A stretch of 34,964 bases of DNA from Rhabdochromatium marinum (GTDB lineage: Bacteria > Pseudomonadota > Gammaproteobacteria > Chromatiales > Chromatiaceae), in the NCBI RefSeq assembly GCF_016583795.1, contig NZ_NRRS01000037.1, forward strand, positions 1-34,964, in the 5' to 3' direction. The translations under genes and the position numbers were made by a program. How positions within the stretch are numbered: position 1 is the stretch's first letter; each line of letters opens with the position of its first letter. Below, one piece after another: positions 18,128 to 24,503 of the stretch. The notes under the pieces are model-generated. The model did not search any database and was not told the origin of the DNA. It saw only the letters and a list, made by a program, of their open reading frames with translations.

Positions 18128-18337
18128 ATGAACAGACTCGTCGCACTGATTCTACTGCTGACGATCGGCGGATTGTCCGGCTGCGTCATGAATTTTGATT
18201 ACACCAAGTACAACATTGGCAACATTGATCGCTTGGTCCGCGCAGCACTCGGCATTATCCTGATCGCCATGCAGCCGCGAAAGAACTGCTCCAGTTCCTC
18301 GGGCTCGACGCGGGCCAGCACACCCTTGGGTTGCTGA
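18128..18337 (+). pseudogene. Chimeric remnant: lipoprotein leader + truncated DUF2892 + out-of-frame phosphoketolase DNA
   Basis: The frame has a good ribosome site (AGGAGAAG) and starts with a lipoprotein-like signal, MNRLVALILLLTIGGLSGC. It switches at residue 20-21 to the start of a DUF2892 protein (MNFDYTKYNIGNIDRLVRAA, to be compared with MRFDYKQPNIGNTDTLIRAI at 23687-23881). At about 18270 the DUF2892 part stops after one hydrophobic stretch, and the rest is translated from antisense phosphoketolase DNA. A normal DUF2892 protein would have a second helix and the FCPAY motif. The product is probably non-functional, although the lipobox could still give a small lipoprotein. Confidence 0.6.
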
Positions 18338-18386
18338 TCTTATGGCCGTTGAGATGCAGGATCGGCATTATGGCGCCATCGGTGCG
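18271..18386 (-). pseudogene. Phosphoketolase (xfp) gene relic
   Basis: The minus strand reads RTDGAIMPILHLNGHKISNP, a highly conserved stretch of xylulose-5-phosphate/fructose-6-phosphate phosphoketolase. After a small frameshift near 18325 it continues VLARVEPEELEQFFRG, also phosphoketolase. Only about 38 codons of a gene of roughly 800 codons remain. Nothing recognisable as phosphoketolase lies on either side. Confidence 0.75.
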
Positions 18387-18567
18387 ACATGACTGCCCCG
18401 ATCCCGCCGGGAAAGGAGAACGGTGCGAGGGGGCCGGTGGTTATGACTGACCATTCTGGGTGAGGCGCGGTCGCGTTCGTCCTGCGTCCGCCGGAACGTC
18501 AGTTCAATCTTTCGGCGTTCTCGGTTACCGACCATGCCGTTGAGTATCCCCCGGAAATGCTCCGTCC

Positions 18568-18993
18568 CTATTCGACAACCAGCTTGTTCTCCACCGATTG
18601 CACCCCCTGGTTATTGCGTGCCAGCTCTGACGCCCTATCGAGACTGCTCTTTGAATCGACGGTCCCGCTTAGCGTCACCGCTCCGTCAATTGTAATCACG
18701 CTGATTTGCAAGACCTTCAGCGTTGGGTCTCCCAGGATCTCAGCCTTGATCTTGGCGGTGATCGCCGCGTCTGACAGATAATTTCCAGTTTCATCAGCCT
18801 TCTCACCCATGGATTGCTTGGTCGCATCGAGCTGATTGCCCATTCGCTCAGCGGCCTCATCTATTTTGCGACCAGCCTGCTCGGCAGTGCCCTCTTTTTC
18901 ACAGCCAGCGAGTCCGAGACTGGCCGATAGGCAGGCGGCCACAACAAGGCCTCCTGATAGAGGCATGAGCGTATAGGCGTTTTTCTTTTGCAT
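18568..18993 (-). CDS. BON-domain lipoprotein
   Basis: This 141-residue protein has a lipoprotein signal peptide with lipobox LAGC (about 27-30), a helical linker with EGTAEQAGRKIDEAAERMG, and one BON domain (about 73-140) with DAAITAKIKAEILGDPTLK, VTLSGTVDSK and a C-terminal GVQSVENKLVVE. BON domains, as in OsmY, bind phospholipid and protect the envelope under osmotic stress. ATG 18993 has GAGGAA upstream and starts at the signal peptide, so the in-frame ATG at 19041 is not needed. It is probably the last gene of csbD2-small ORF-BON. Confidence 0.88.
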   Translation of the reverse strand: MQKKNAYTLMPLSGGLVVAACLSASLGLAGCEKEGTAEQAGRKIDEAAERMGNQLDATKQSMGEKADETGNYLSDAAITAKIKAEILGDPTLKVLQISVITIDGAVTLSGTVDSKSSLDRASELARNNQGVQSVENKLVVE

Positions 18994-19054
18994 GGTTGAT
19001 TCCTCAATGGATTTGTCAGAAGCCGTGACGATGCACGGCAATGCGTCGTCGTTC

Positions 19055-19108
19055 TTAGATATGGCCCAGCAGGAACAGAACCAAAACGACGATTAAACCG
19101 ATTGACAT
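19055..19108 (-). CDS. 17-residue single-helix membrane peptide, DUF3309-like
   Basis: The frame encodes MSIGLIVVLVLFLLGHI followed by TAA. AGGAG at 19116-19120 lies seven bases before ATG 19108; an in-frame ATG at 19114 would add two residues but leave only one base between it and that AGGAG (a GGAGG further upstream would be nine bases away). The peptide is almost one membrane helix. Both the start (MSIG) and the end (LLLGxI) resemble DUF3309 proteins, which are about 50 residues, so it may be a minimal or internally deleted member. It lies between csbD2 and the BON lipoprotein in the same orientation. Confidence 0.55.
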   Translation of the reverse strand: MSIGLIVVLVLFLLGHI

Positions 19109-19188
19109 GGTCATACTCCTATTCCTCCTATTCGCCAAAACGCGTTAAACGAAAGGGCATTCCAGGAAGGAAGGAGTTCATCGTGTCG

Positions 19189-19386
19189 TTAGCCGTCTTT
19201 CTTGATGTCCTTCGCGACATTCTCAATCTCTGTCTTGGCATCACCAATGCCAGCTTGGACCTTGCCGGCGTTCTTTTGGAGCGTCCCCTCGACTTCCAGA
19301 TCTTCATTGCCTGTGACATGACCGGCGACTTCCTTCACTTTGCCTTTGGCTTCTTCGTAGCGACCCTTGACCTGTTGTTTGTTCAT
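19189..19386 (-). CDS. CsbD-family stress protein (copy 2)
   Basis: This 65-residue protein starts MNKQQVKGRYEEAKGKVKEV and is closely related to the product at 17169-17354, with a different C-terminal half (GIGDAKTEIENVAKDIKKDG). It is likely a general-stress protein of unknown mechanism. The upstream 110 bases resemble those of csbD1, including a CGCGTA patch and the identical regulatory element, so gene and promoter were duplicated together. It heads a probable operon with the 17-residue peptide and the BON lipoprotein. Confidence 0.9.
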   Translation of the reverse strand: MNKQQVKGRYEEAKGKVKEVAGHVTGNEDLEVEGTLQKNAGKVQAGIGDAKTEIENVAKDIKKDG

Positions 19387-19478
19387 CTGTTTGTCCTGTC
19401 AATGAATTGAGCCATCACTCCAGCGCGGAATGGGATTCCCATCATTGAGGGAAAATGTACGCGCACGAGGTTTGGCAG

Positions 19479-19496
19479 TCGGTTCGGCAACGCACA
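19479..19496 (-). promoter_or_regulatory. TGTGCG-N4-CGAACCGA element, copy D (csbD2 operon)
   Basis: On the minus strand this reads TGTGCGTTGCCGAACCGA, 92 bases upstream of csbD2 and identical to copy B. The surrounding DNA is the edge of a degraded PAS-GGDEF gene on the plus strand. Confidence 0.6.
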
Positions 19497-19583
19497 TACG
19501 GCATAGGCGACGTGAGTTACGGGGAATCGCGTGCTGGATATCTGAGCGGCTGGGAGCTGCACGGAACAATCGGGAAATCCCGG

Positions 19584-20380
19584 ATGGACATTTACCGGAT
19601 GCGTTGCAAGGACGGTGACGAGCGCTGGTTCGTGGCCCGTCTGGCGGCGATCTTGGACACCCAGGGCGCACTAATATATGTCCTGCTGGTCCAGCAGGAT
19701 GTCACCGGCACAAGGTCGCCGAGGACGAGGCCATCCGGCTCGCGCAACATGACCCCCTGACCGGTCTGCCCACCCGCGCCTTGCTCGATCAACTGGCCGA
19801 TCGCATGCTCGCGAGTACCCGCCGCACGGGTGATCAGTTGGCTGTGCTGTTTTTCGACCTCGACCGATTCAAGGCGATCAACGATATCTATGGCCACTCG
19901 GTGGGCGATCAGCTCCTGCAGGCCGTTGCGCAGCGACTGCGCGAAAGCTTCCGCGAGGCGGATCTCATCGCCCGGCTGGGAGGAGACGAGTTCATTGCGG
20001 TGTTGACGAACCTCAACGACGCAGACGACGCAGCCCGTGCCGCGCGCAACGCCATCGCGGCACTAACACCGCCTTACCCCATTGCGGACCTGATACTGCA
20101 CTGCGTTCCCAGTCTCGGGATCAGCCTCTTCCCGCAGGACGGTGACAGCATCGAGTTGCTCATCCAGGGGGCCGATCATGCGATGTATCACGCCAAGCAG
20201 ATTAGCCCCGGTGGTTATCAGTTTGTGACCGAGGCGCTCAACCAGCAGGCGCATACCACGCTGACCTTGGAAACGCGTCTGCGCGAAGCGCTATCGCAGC
20301 AGGAATTCCGGCTCGCCTATCAACCGCTGCTGGACCCCCACGACAGTCGTATCACCGGGGTCGAGGCCCTGCTGCGCGGT
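19584..20380 (+). pseudogene. PAS-GGDEF-EAL gene remnant, frameshifted and truncated
   Basis: The first part is the end of a PAS/PAC domain (YRMRCKDGDERWFVAR to QQDVT). A one-base deletion near 19707 turns the expected DVTEHKVAED into another frame. A complete GGDEF domain follows, with DPLTGLPTRALLDQL, FFDLDRFKAIND, the inhibitory-site pattern READ and the catalytic GGDEF. An EAL domain begins (FRLAYQPLLDP) and breaks off right after its EALLR motif at about 20380. The gene once made a c-di-GMP turnover protein. The GGDEF part could still be translated from ATG 19781, but nothing supports this. Confidence 0.75.
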
Positions 20381-20510
20381 GACGGGCGATCTGAAATTGG
20401 GCCTATGCGCAATTCGGGGGGCTGGAAACCTTCGCCCGCTTCGGCGTTAGCGTGTATTAAGACGCCAAATTGCGGGTCGCGCATGGGCGGCCTATTCGTG
20501 CTTGCCGCAA

Positions 20511-20733
20511 GCAGCCGGAATACAAATCGGAATCGGAGTTGCCAACTCCATGATTACCGTGGCGGGACTGGTGTTCTCGATCACGCTGGTCGCCTTGTCA
20601 CTCAACTCCAGTCAGTATACTCGCGCGTGATTCGCAACTTCATGCGCGACCGCGTCAATCAGCGGGTGCTCGGTATCTTCGCGTACTGCCTGGTGGTCTT
20701 GCGCACGATTTGCGAGGGTGGGGCCGAAGCCTT
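20511..20733 (+). pseudogene. DUF2254 membrane-protein gene relic
   Basis: The plus strand reads NSMITVAGLVFSITLVALSL and NSSQYT, then after a one-base loss near 20622 VIRNFMRDRVNQRVLG and AYCLVVLRTI. This is the conserved central part of DUF2254 membrane proteins. A few codons before AYCLV also seem to be missing. Both ends are absent. Confidence 0.65.
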
Positions 20734-20739
20734 TGTTCC

Positions 20740-20857
20740 ATCTCTGGCGGTCTCGACCAAAATAGCGACGGAATCGCTCGTGCGTGATCCACTCGGGGGC
20801 ATCGAACAGCGCGGCGGCCCCGCGCAGCAACTGGGCGTTGTCCCGATCCCTAAATAG
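20740..20857 (-). pseudogene. CHASE sensor-domain relic
   Basis: The minus strand reads FRDRDNAQLLRGAAALFDAP and THERFRRYFGRD, resembling the start of a CHASE periplasmic sensor domain. It also resembles IDERLRDNVPLLHG in the diguanylate cyclase at 24504-26663. It abuts the DUF2254 relic in the opposite orientation. The kinase or cyclase part is gone. Confidence 0.5.
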
Positions 20858-20918
20858 GCGTTTCCCTGATTAACACGGCTCACCGGAGTTTGCATGATTC
20901 AATTTCGTGGCGAGAGCT

Positions 20919-21029
20919 ATGAACAACGCGGCAAACCGGCCCGCCGAGGCCCCGCAGCAAGGGTTCGAGGCTGGCCACGAGATGAAAGACTGGCTCGCGG
21001 CCGAGGCCGAGTTGGCCAAGGTCGACTGA
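20919..21029 (+). pseudogene. DUF2934 gene relic
   Basis: The C-terminal part reads GFEAGHEMKDWLAAEAELAK, nearly the same as GFDVGHEMEDWLAAEAELAK in the intact gene at 23920-24174. The upstream half that should contain EIIAEIAYFKAQQ is not recognisable. Only 36 codons are open from ATG 20919. It is a truncated paralogue or a new short form. Confidence 0.6.
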
Positions 21030-21618
21030 TGATTCCCGACCACTCCTGTAACTGAACGCGCCGCTGGTGTTTTCATGCCTGGCTGCGGTCCTGCGTTCTC
21101 CTGGAAGCTCGACGCGCATGAGACGGAATTGCAGCGGATTCCCTGGGCGACAACAAAGCCGCACAAGCCCGTATCTTGGTGCTTGATAGTGGCCGGCTCT
21201 TGGACCCTGTGATACGCAGCGCCAGAATGGGTGCCCGGTCTAGCAGGCGTTTTGACGGAAAGTGCTACACGCAACGCGTTTCCCACAACGCGACTTCCGT
21301 AATCCCGCTAAACCGGGTGCCTGCTTCCAGGCCCCCAAGGGGAATCTTTAGGATTAGGTTTCGAGGAACAAGCCGCGTGAGGCCAGCCCGATGTCGCTTT
21401 TCACTTTGATCTGGTCCACTCGATAAAATCCACTCTTCTGAGACTGAATACGGAACCGCCCGGCAACCTTTGGTGCGCTAACTTTCAAAAACGAGTTCCA
21501 ATGGCTGCTTGCGGATGAAACCACGCAAAATCGCCGCAGCCATCGTGGATGGCACTGCAAACCAGGTCTCGCGCTCGATGCCTGTTCCCTCAAACTGGAA
21601 GACTGGCTGGGATACCCC
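21030..21618. other. Long stretch without a recognisable gene
   Basis: This stretch of 589 bases holds no frame that I recognise. On the minus strand, ends of protein-like frames are visible (for example STMAAAILRGFIRKQPLE ending at 21478 and FYRVDQIKVKSDIGLASRG ending at 21354), which may be further gene relics. It must contain the promoter of the downstream hemolysin III gene, but I see no clear one. Confidence 0.4.
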
Positions 21619-22233
21619 ATGCAAGCCACCGAAAAGTTCAACAGTATCAGTCATTTGATCGGCGCGGTCCTCGCGCTGATCGGTGGCGTGTTGCTCATCA
21701 TCCTGGCGGCAAAAACAGGCGATGCTCGGGCGATCGTGAGTGTCAGCATCTACGCGGTCACACTGCTCCTGCTGTATCTGATCTCGGCGATGTATCACAG
21801 TCTGAGTGGTCGAAAAAAACAAGTCTTCCGGGTACTTGACCACCAGGCCATTTATCTGCTGATCGCCGGAACCTACACACCCTTCGCGCTTGTCGGCCTT
21901 AAAGGCGAGCTTGGCTGGTGGATATTCGGGACAGTCTGGACGTTGGCGGCACTCGGCATTGTCCTCGATGCTCTGCCCCAGCGTGGGCCGCGCTTCATAC
22001 CGGTGATCATCTATCTTTTGATGGGTTGGCTCTGCGTGTTCGCGCTAAAGCCCGTCCTTGCAGCCCTGCCATCCGAAGCCTTTCGTTGGCTTTTGATAGG
22101 CGGCATTCTCTACACCTCAGGGATCCTTTTTTACGTTCTCGATCACTGGTATCCCTCTTGCCACGGCATCTGGCATCTTTTTGTGCTAGCTGGAAGCATC
22201 AGTCACTATGGTGCGATACTGCTTCTGTTGTGA
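21619..22233 (+). CDS. trhA: Hemolysin III / TrhA family membrane protein
   Basis: This protein of 204 residues has seven predicted membrane helices and belongs to the PAQR superfamily (YqfA/TrhA). Key motifs are NSISHLIG near the N-terminus, SAMYHS, LDHQAIYLLIAGTYTPFAL and the C-terminal HGIWHLFVLAGSISHY, which together supply the conserved Ser/His/Asp metal-site residues. In Bacillus and Escherichia coli, relatives influence membrane fluidity or energetics; haemolysis is not a general property. It starts at ATG 21619 and is the only intact gene inside a decayed region. Confidence 0.9.
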   Translation: MQATEKFNSISHLIGAVLALIGGVLLIILAAKTGDARAIVSVSIYAVTLLLLYLISAMYHSLSGRKKQVFRVLDHQAIYLLIAGTYTPFALVGLKGELGWWIFGTVWTLAALGIVLDALPQRGPRFIPVIIYLLMGWLCVFALKPVLAALPSEAFRWLLIGGILYTSGILFYVLDHWYPSCHGIWHLFVLAGSISHYGAILLLL

Positions 22234-22252
22234 CAGAACATGACGAGGAATC

Positions 22253-22324
22253 CCTCGGCCGTAACCGCAACAGATGCGAATCGAGCCGCGCCGGACCGGG
22301 AAATCGGTAATCGGTTCGATTCTG
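22253..22324 (-). pseudogene. Fragment duplicating the 5' end of the transglutaminase gene
   Basis: The minus strand reads NRTDYRFPGPARLDSHLLRL, which aligns with residues 9-28 of the transglutaminase at 22573-23448 (HRTYYRFPGPARLDPHVLRL). The DNA is also very similar to 23367-23425. Only about 24 codons remain; the rest of the second copy is gone. Confidence 0.75.
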
Positions 22325-22440
22325 CTCCGGTTCCGTCGCTCTTTATCCTGTGGTTATGGCGTGCCTGTTTTGTGATGACTTGCGCATTTTATTTGGCTCT
22401 CCCCGTCCTATGATCGGTCACGGCAAGAGCGGCATTGCAC

Positions 22441-22550
22441 TTGTTTGAATCCGGCGAGATCCACAAAGATCAGCGCAAATAGCGGAAGGGTCGATTGTCC
22501 GAAGTCGATGCTGACACGCTCGTGCAGTCGCGTGGCCAGACGGCGACGAT
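22441..22550 (-). pseudogene. GGDEF-domain relic
   Basis: The minus strand reads RLATRLHERVSIDFGQSTLP followed by LFALIFVDLAGFK, matching the first helix and strand of a GGDEF domain (compare RLEQALAGTRRSDRLIAVCYLDLDNFK pattern at 26215-26290). The GGDEF motif itself is missing. It lies directly after the 3' end of the transglutaminase gene. Confidence 0.55.
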
Positions 22551-22572
22551 GCCGCGATGCTGATTGGGGAAT

Positions 22573-23448
22573 TTAGAGGCTGGACACCCACACTCCCACG
22601 CTGAGCGTGGCCCCGGTTGGCCCGAGGTAGGAGCCCGCAACTGGTGGCACGGATTCAGGGTGCCGCGCCACAGCGACGACGAAGTGCTGCGAGCCGGCCA
22701 TGGTGCCGAGCGAGGGATCGAAGCCCTTCCAGCCAGCGCCCGGCAGATAGACCTCGGCCCAGGCGTGGGTTGTGCCATAGTTGAATGCCGATGGCTCCGC
22801 CTGGAGATAGCCACTGACGAAGCGCGCGGCAAAGCCCAGGTAGCGGGCGGCCTCAATGAAGAGGGCGGCAGAGTCGCGACAGGAGCCGCTGCCGAGGGTG
22901 AGCGTTTCTGCGGCGCTCTGCACGCCCGGCTCTTCGCGCAACTGGTACGTCAGGCGCTCATGGATGCTGGCACACAGGCGTTGCAGCAGCGCATAGCTCT
23001 GGATCGGCTCGCCTGCTGCCCAGAGACTGTCGACCCAGACCTTGAGTGGGTCAGGGCGTGGATCCTGGAGTGGATCCGGCTGCCCGCAGCGAGAAGTCTC
23101 CATGTAGGGGAGAAGCACCGGGCGATCCTCGGCGCAATAGGCGAAGGGGTAATCAACCGCTGCGGTGTCTATCAGAAAATCGAGCGGCGCCTCGTTAAAC
23201 TGTTGAATGATAAGGTCACTCTCGATTGCCAGCTGGCTGGCCAGGGTGTCGAAGGTGGCGATCACCACCGAGTTGTCCTCGACATCCCGGTGCCAACGCA
23301 GGGTTGCTGCCGGCTCGATGTTCAGCGTTGATGACTCGATACGCAGGTCATGATCTTCCCTTGGTCGTAAACGCAATACATGCGGATCAAGCCGCGCCGG
23401 ACCGGGAAAGCGGTAGTAGGTTCGATGCAGGATGCGAAAGCGTTGCAT
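22573..23448 (-). CDS. Transglutaminase-like cysteine protease family protein
   Basis: This protein of 291 residues has the bacterial transglutaminase N-terminal beta domain (RILHRTYYRFPGPARLDPHV) and a core with the catalytic triad Cys190 in GSGSCRDSAAL, His228 in TTHAWAEVYLPG and Asp244 in GFDPSLG. There is no signal peptide, so it is probably cytosolic. Relatives may act as peptidases or amidases; the substrate is unknown. It is the last gene of a tight minus-strand series with DUF2934, DUF2892 and a small basic protein. A broken copy of its first codons lies downstream at 22253-22324. Confidence 0.88.
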   Translation of the reverse strand: MQRFRILHRTYYRFPGPARLDPHVLRLRPREDHDLRIESSTLNIEPAATLRWHRDVEDNSVVIATFDTLASQLAIESDLIIQQFNEAPLDFLIDTAAVDYPFAYCAEDRPVLLPYMETSRCGQPDPLQDPRPDPLKVWVDSLWAAGEPIQSYALLQRLCASIHERLTYQLREEPGVQSAAETLTLGSGSCRDSAALFIEAARYLGFAARFVSGYLQAEPSAFNYGTTHAWAEVYLPGAGWKGFDPSLGTMAGSQHFVVAVARHPESVPPVAGSYLGPTGATLSVGVWVSSL

Positions 23449-23510
23449 CGCTCAAGTGTCGCTGCTGGTTGGCAGGCGAGTACAGACAATGCGAGGCATG
23501 GCAGCGGTGC

Positions 23511-23645
23511 CTAAGTCGCTCCGCCCTTCAGATTTCCCAGCAGGGGGTTGGGTTCCTGCTTGGTTTTCTTGGCACTGCGCTTTTCTTTTAGCGTCTGCGC
23601 AGGCTTTTTCTTCGCCTCTTTATTGCTGTGTCGTTCTTTGGTCAT
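23511..23645 (-). CDS. Small lysine-rich protein, 44 residues
   Basis: The frame starts MTKERHSNKEAKKKPAQ and ends LLGNLKGGAT. ATG 23645 has GAGG five bases upstream. The protein is strongly basic and has no hydrophobic segment, so it could bind nucleic acid or be a disordered stress protein. It sits in the operon between DUF2892 (41 bases upstream) and the transglutaminase (62 bases downstream). I do not recognise a named family with certainty. Confidence 0.6.
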   Translation of the reverse strand: MTKERHSNKEAKKKPAQTLKEKRSAKKTKQEPNPLLGNLKGGAT

Positions 23646-23686
23646 GGAATCCTCGCCGGAGGGTCTCTCGCGGGGTTGCTGAATTT

Positions 23687-23881
23687 TTAATTAGTGCGGA
23701 AATTAAACAGCGCGTAGGCTGGGCAGAAGCGGAAATACGCTGTAGCCAGCACCACCGCGCCAATGGCCGCTGAGATCCAGCCACCACCGAGAAAGCCCGC
23801 GATGATCATGAGCGCACCGGCAATCGCGCGGATTAGTGTATCGGTATTACCTATGTTGGGTTGTTTGTAATCAAAGCGCAT
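23687..23881 (-). CDS. DUF2892 (YgaP-like) inner-membrane protein
   Basis: This 64-residue protein begins MRFDYKQPNIGNTDTLIRAI, has two membrane helices (about 14-31 and 33-50), and ends with FRFCPAYALFNFRTN, the DUF2892 signature shared with the membrane part of YgaP. The conserved cysteine of FCPAY is present. ATG 23881 is chosen because homology starts there; the in-frame ATG at 23923 would overlap the preceding gene. A broken paralogue is at 18188-18270. Confidence 0.85.
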   Translation of the reverse strand: MRFDYKQPNIGNTDTLIRAIAGALMIIAGFLGGGWISAAIGAVVLATAYFRFCPAYALFNFRTN

Positions 23882-23919
23882 GATCAATGTTCCTGTCGTG
23901 GTGCTCGTCATTGGGCCTG

Positions 23920-24174
23920 TCATTGTGAAAGAAATGTAGCCATCTTAGCCAACTCGGCTTCGGCCGCGAGCCAGTCTTCCATCTCGTGGCCTACATCGAA
24001 TCCGCGTTGCTGGGCCTTGAAGTAGGCGATTTCGGCGATTATTTCCTCTTTTACGATTAGATCGTCTTTTACTTGGGAATCGTCGCTGGCCAGATTGGTG
24101 TTCTTGGCCTTGACCTTGGCGTTGGTCGTGGCGCGCGCACTTGCGCTCTTTTTAGGGGTGGTTTTTGTCGTCAT
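23920..24174 (-). CDS. DUF2934-family protein
   Basis: This 84-residue protein has a basic Ala/Lys/Thr-rich N-terminus (1-45) and a C-terminal DUF2934 domain: EIIAEIAYFKAQQRGF, then GHEMEDWLAAEAELAK. The family is small, soluble and of unknown function, often found near stress genes. It is the first gene of the minus-strand operon; the upstream gap of 329 bases must hold its promoter. A relic with the same C-terminus lies at 20919-21029. Confidence 0.8.
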   Translation of the reverse strand: MTTKTTPKKSASARATTNAKVKAKNTNLASDDSQVKDDLIVKEEIIAEIAYFKAQQRGFDVGHEMEDWLAAEAELAKMATFLSQ

Positions 24175-24503
24175 GTGGATTACCTTTGTTGTGTTAATGG
24201 GCGATTGTGCATGAGTTCACCCGAAAGGAAAGTGTTCCAGCACTCTGACCCGAGCCAGGCGACCCTTAACATTTGCCGCTTTGATCTGATCCATGACTCT
24301 CAATTATCCATGACTCTTCTGAAACTTAATATGCAGGCTCAGATGGGCTTTGATGATCGGGGCAACACCTGTTTGGGTATCGGGGTATTGATGTTATTGA
24401 TGTGACGCACATTCCCAGGACAGACCAGGGTGGTCTATGCTGAGGCGATGACAGCGTCGCCTCGGTCGTTTAAGACCGCGTTGTCTGTCGCAGGTGGAAA
24501 CAG
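24175..24503. other. Divergent intergenic region
   Basis: This region separates the DUF2934 operon (minus) from the diguanylate cyclase (plus), so it should hold two promoters. The only structure I see is the direct repeat at 24289-24317. The TGTGCG-N4-CGAAC element is absent. Confidence 0.4.
24289..24317 (+). repeat. 12-bp tandem direct repeat
   Basis: ATCCATGACTCT occurs at 24289-24300 and again at 24306-24317, a period of 17 bp. This could be a pair of binding sites or a small duplication. Confidence 0.5.

Noticed and set aside
18478-18563. Protein-like plus-strand frame around RQFNLSAFSVTDHAVEYPPE
   Set aside because: It reads well but matches no family I know and is too short to call; it may be another relic.
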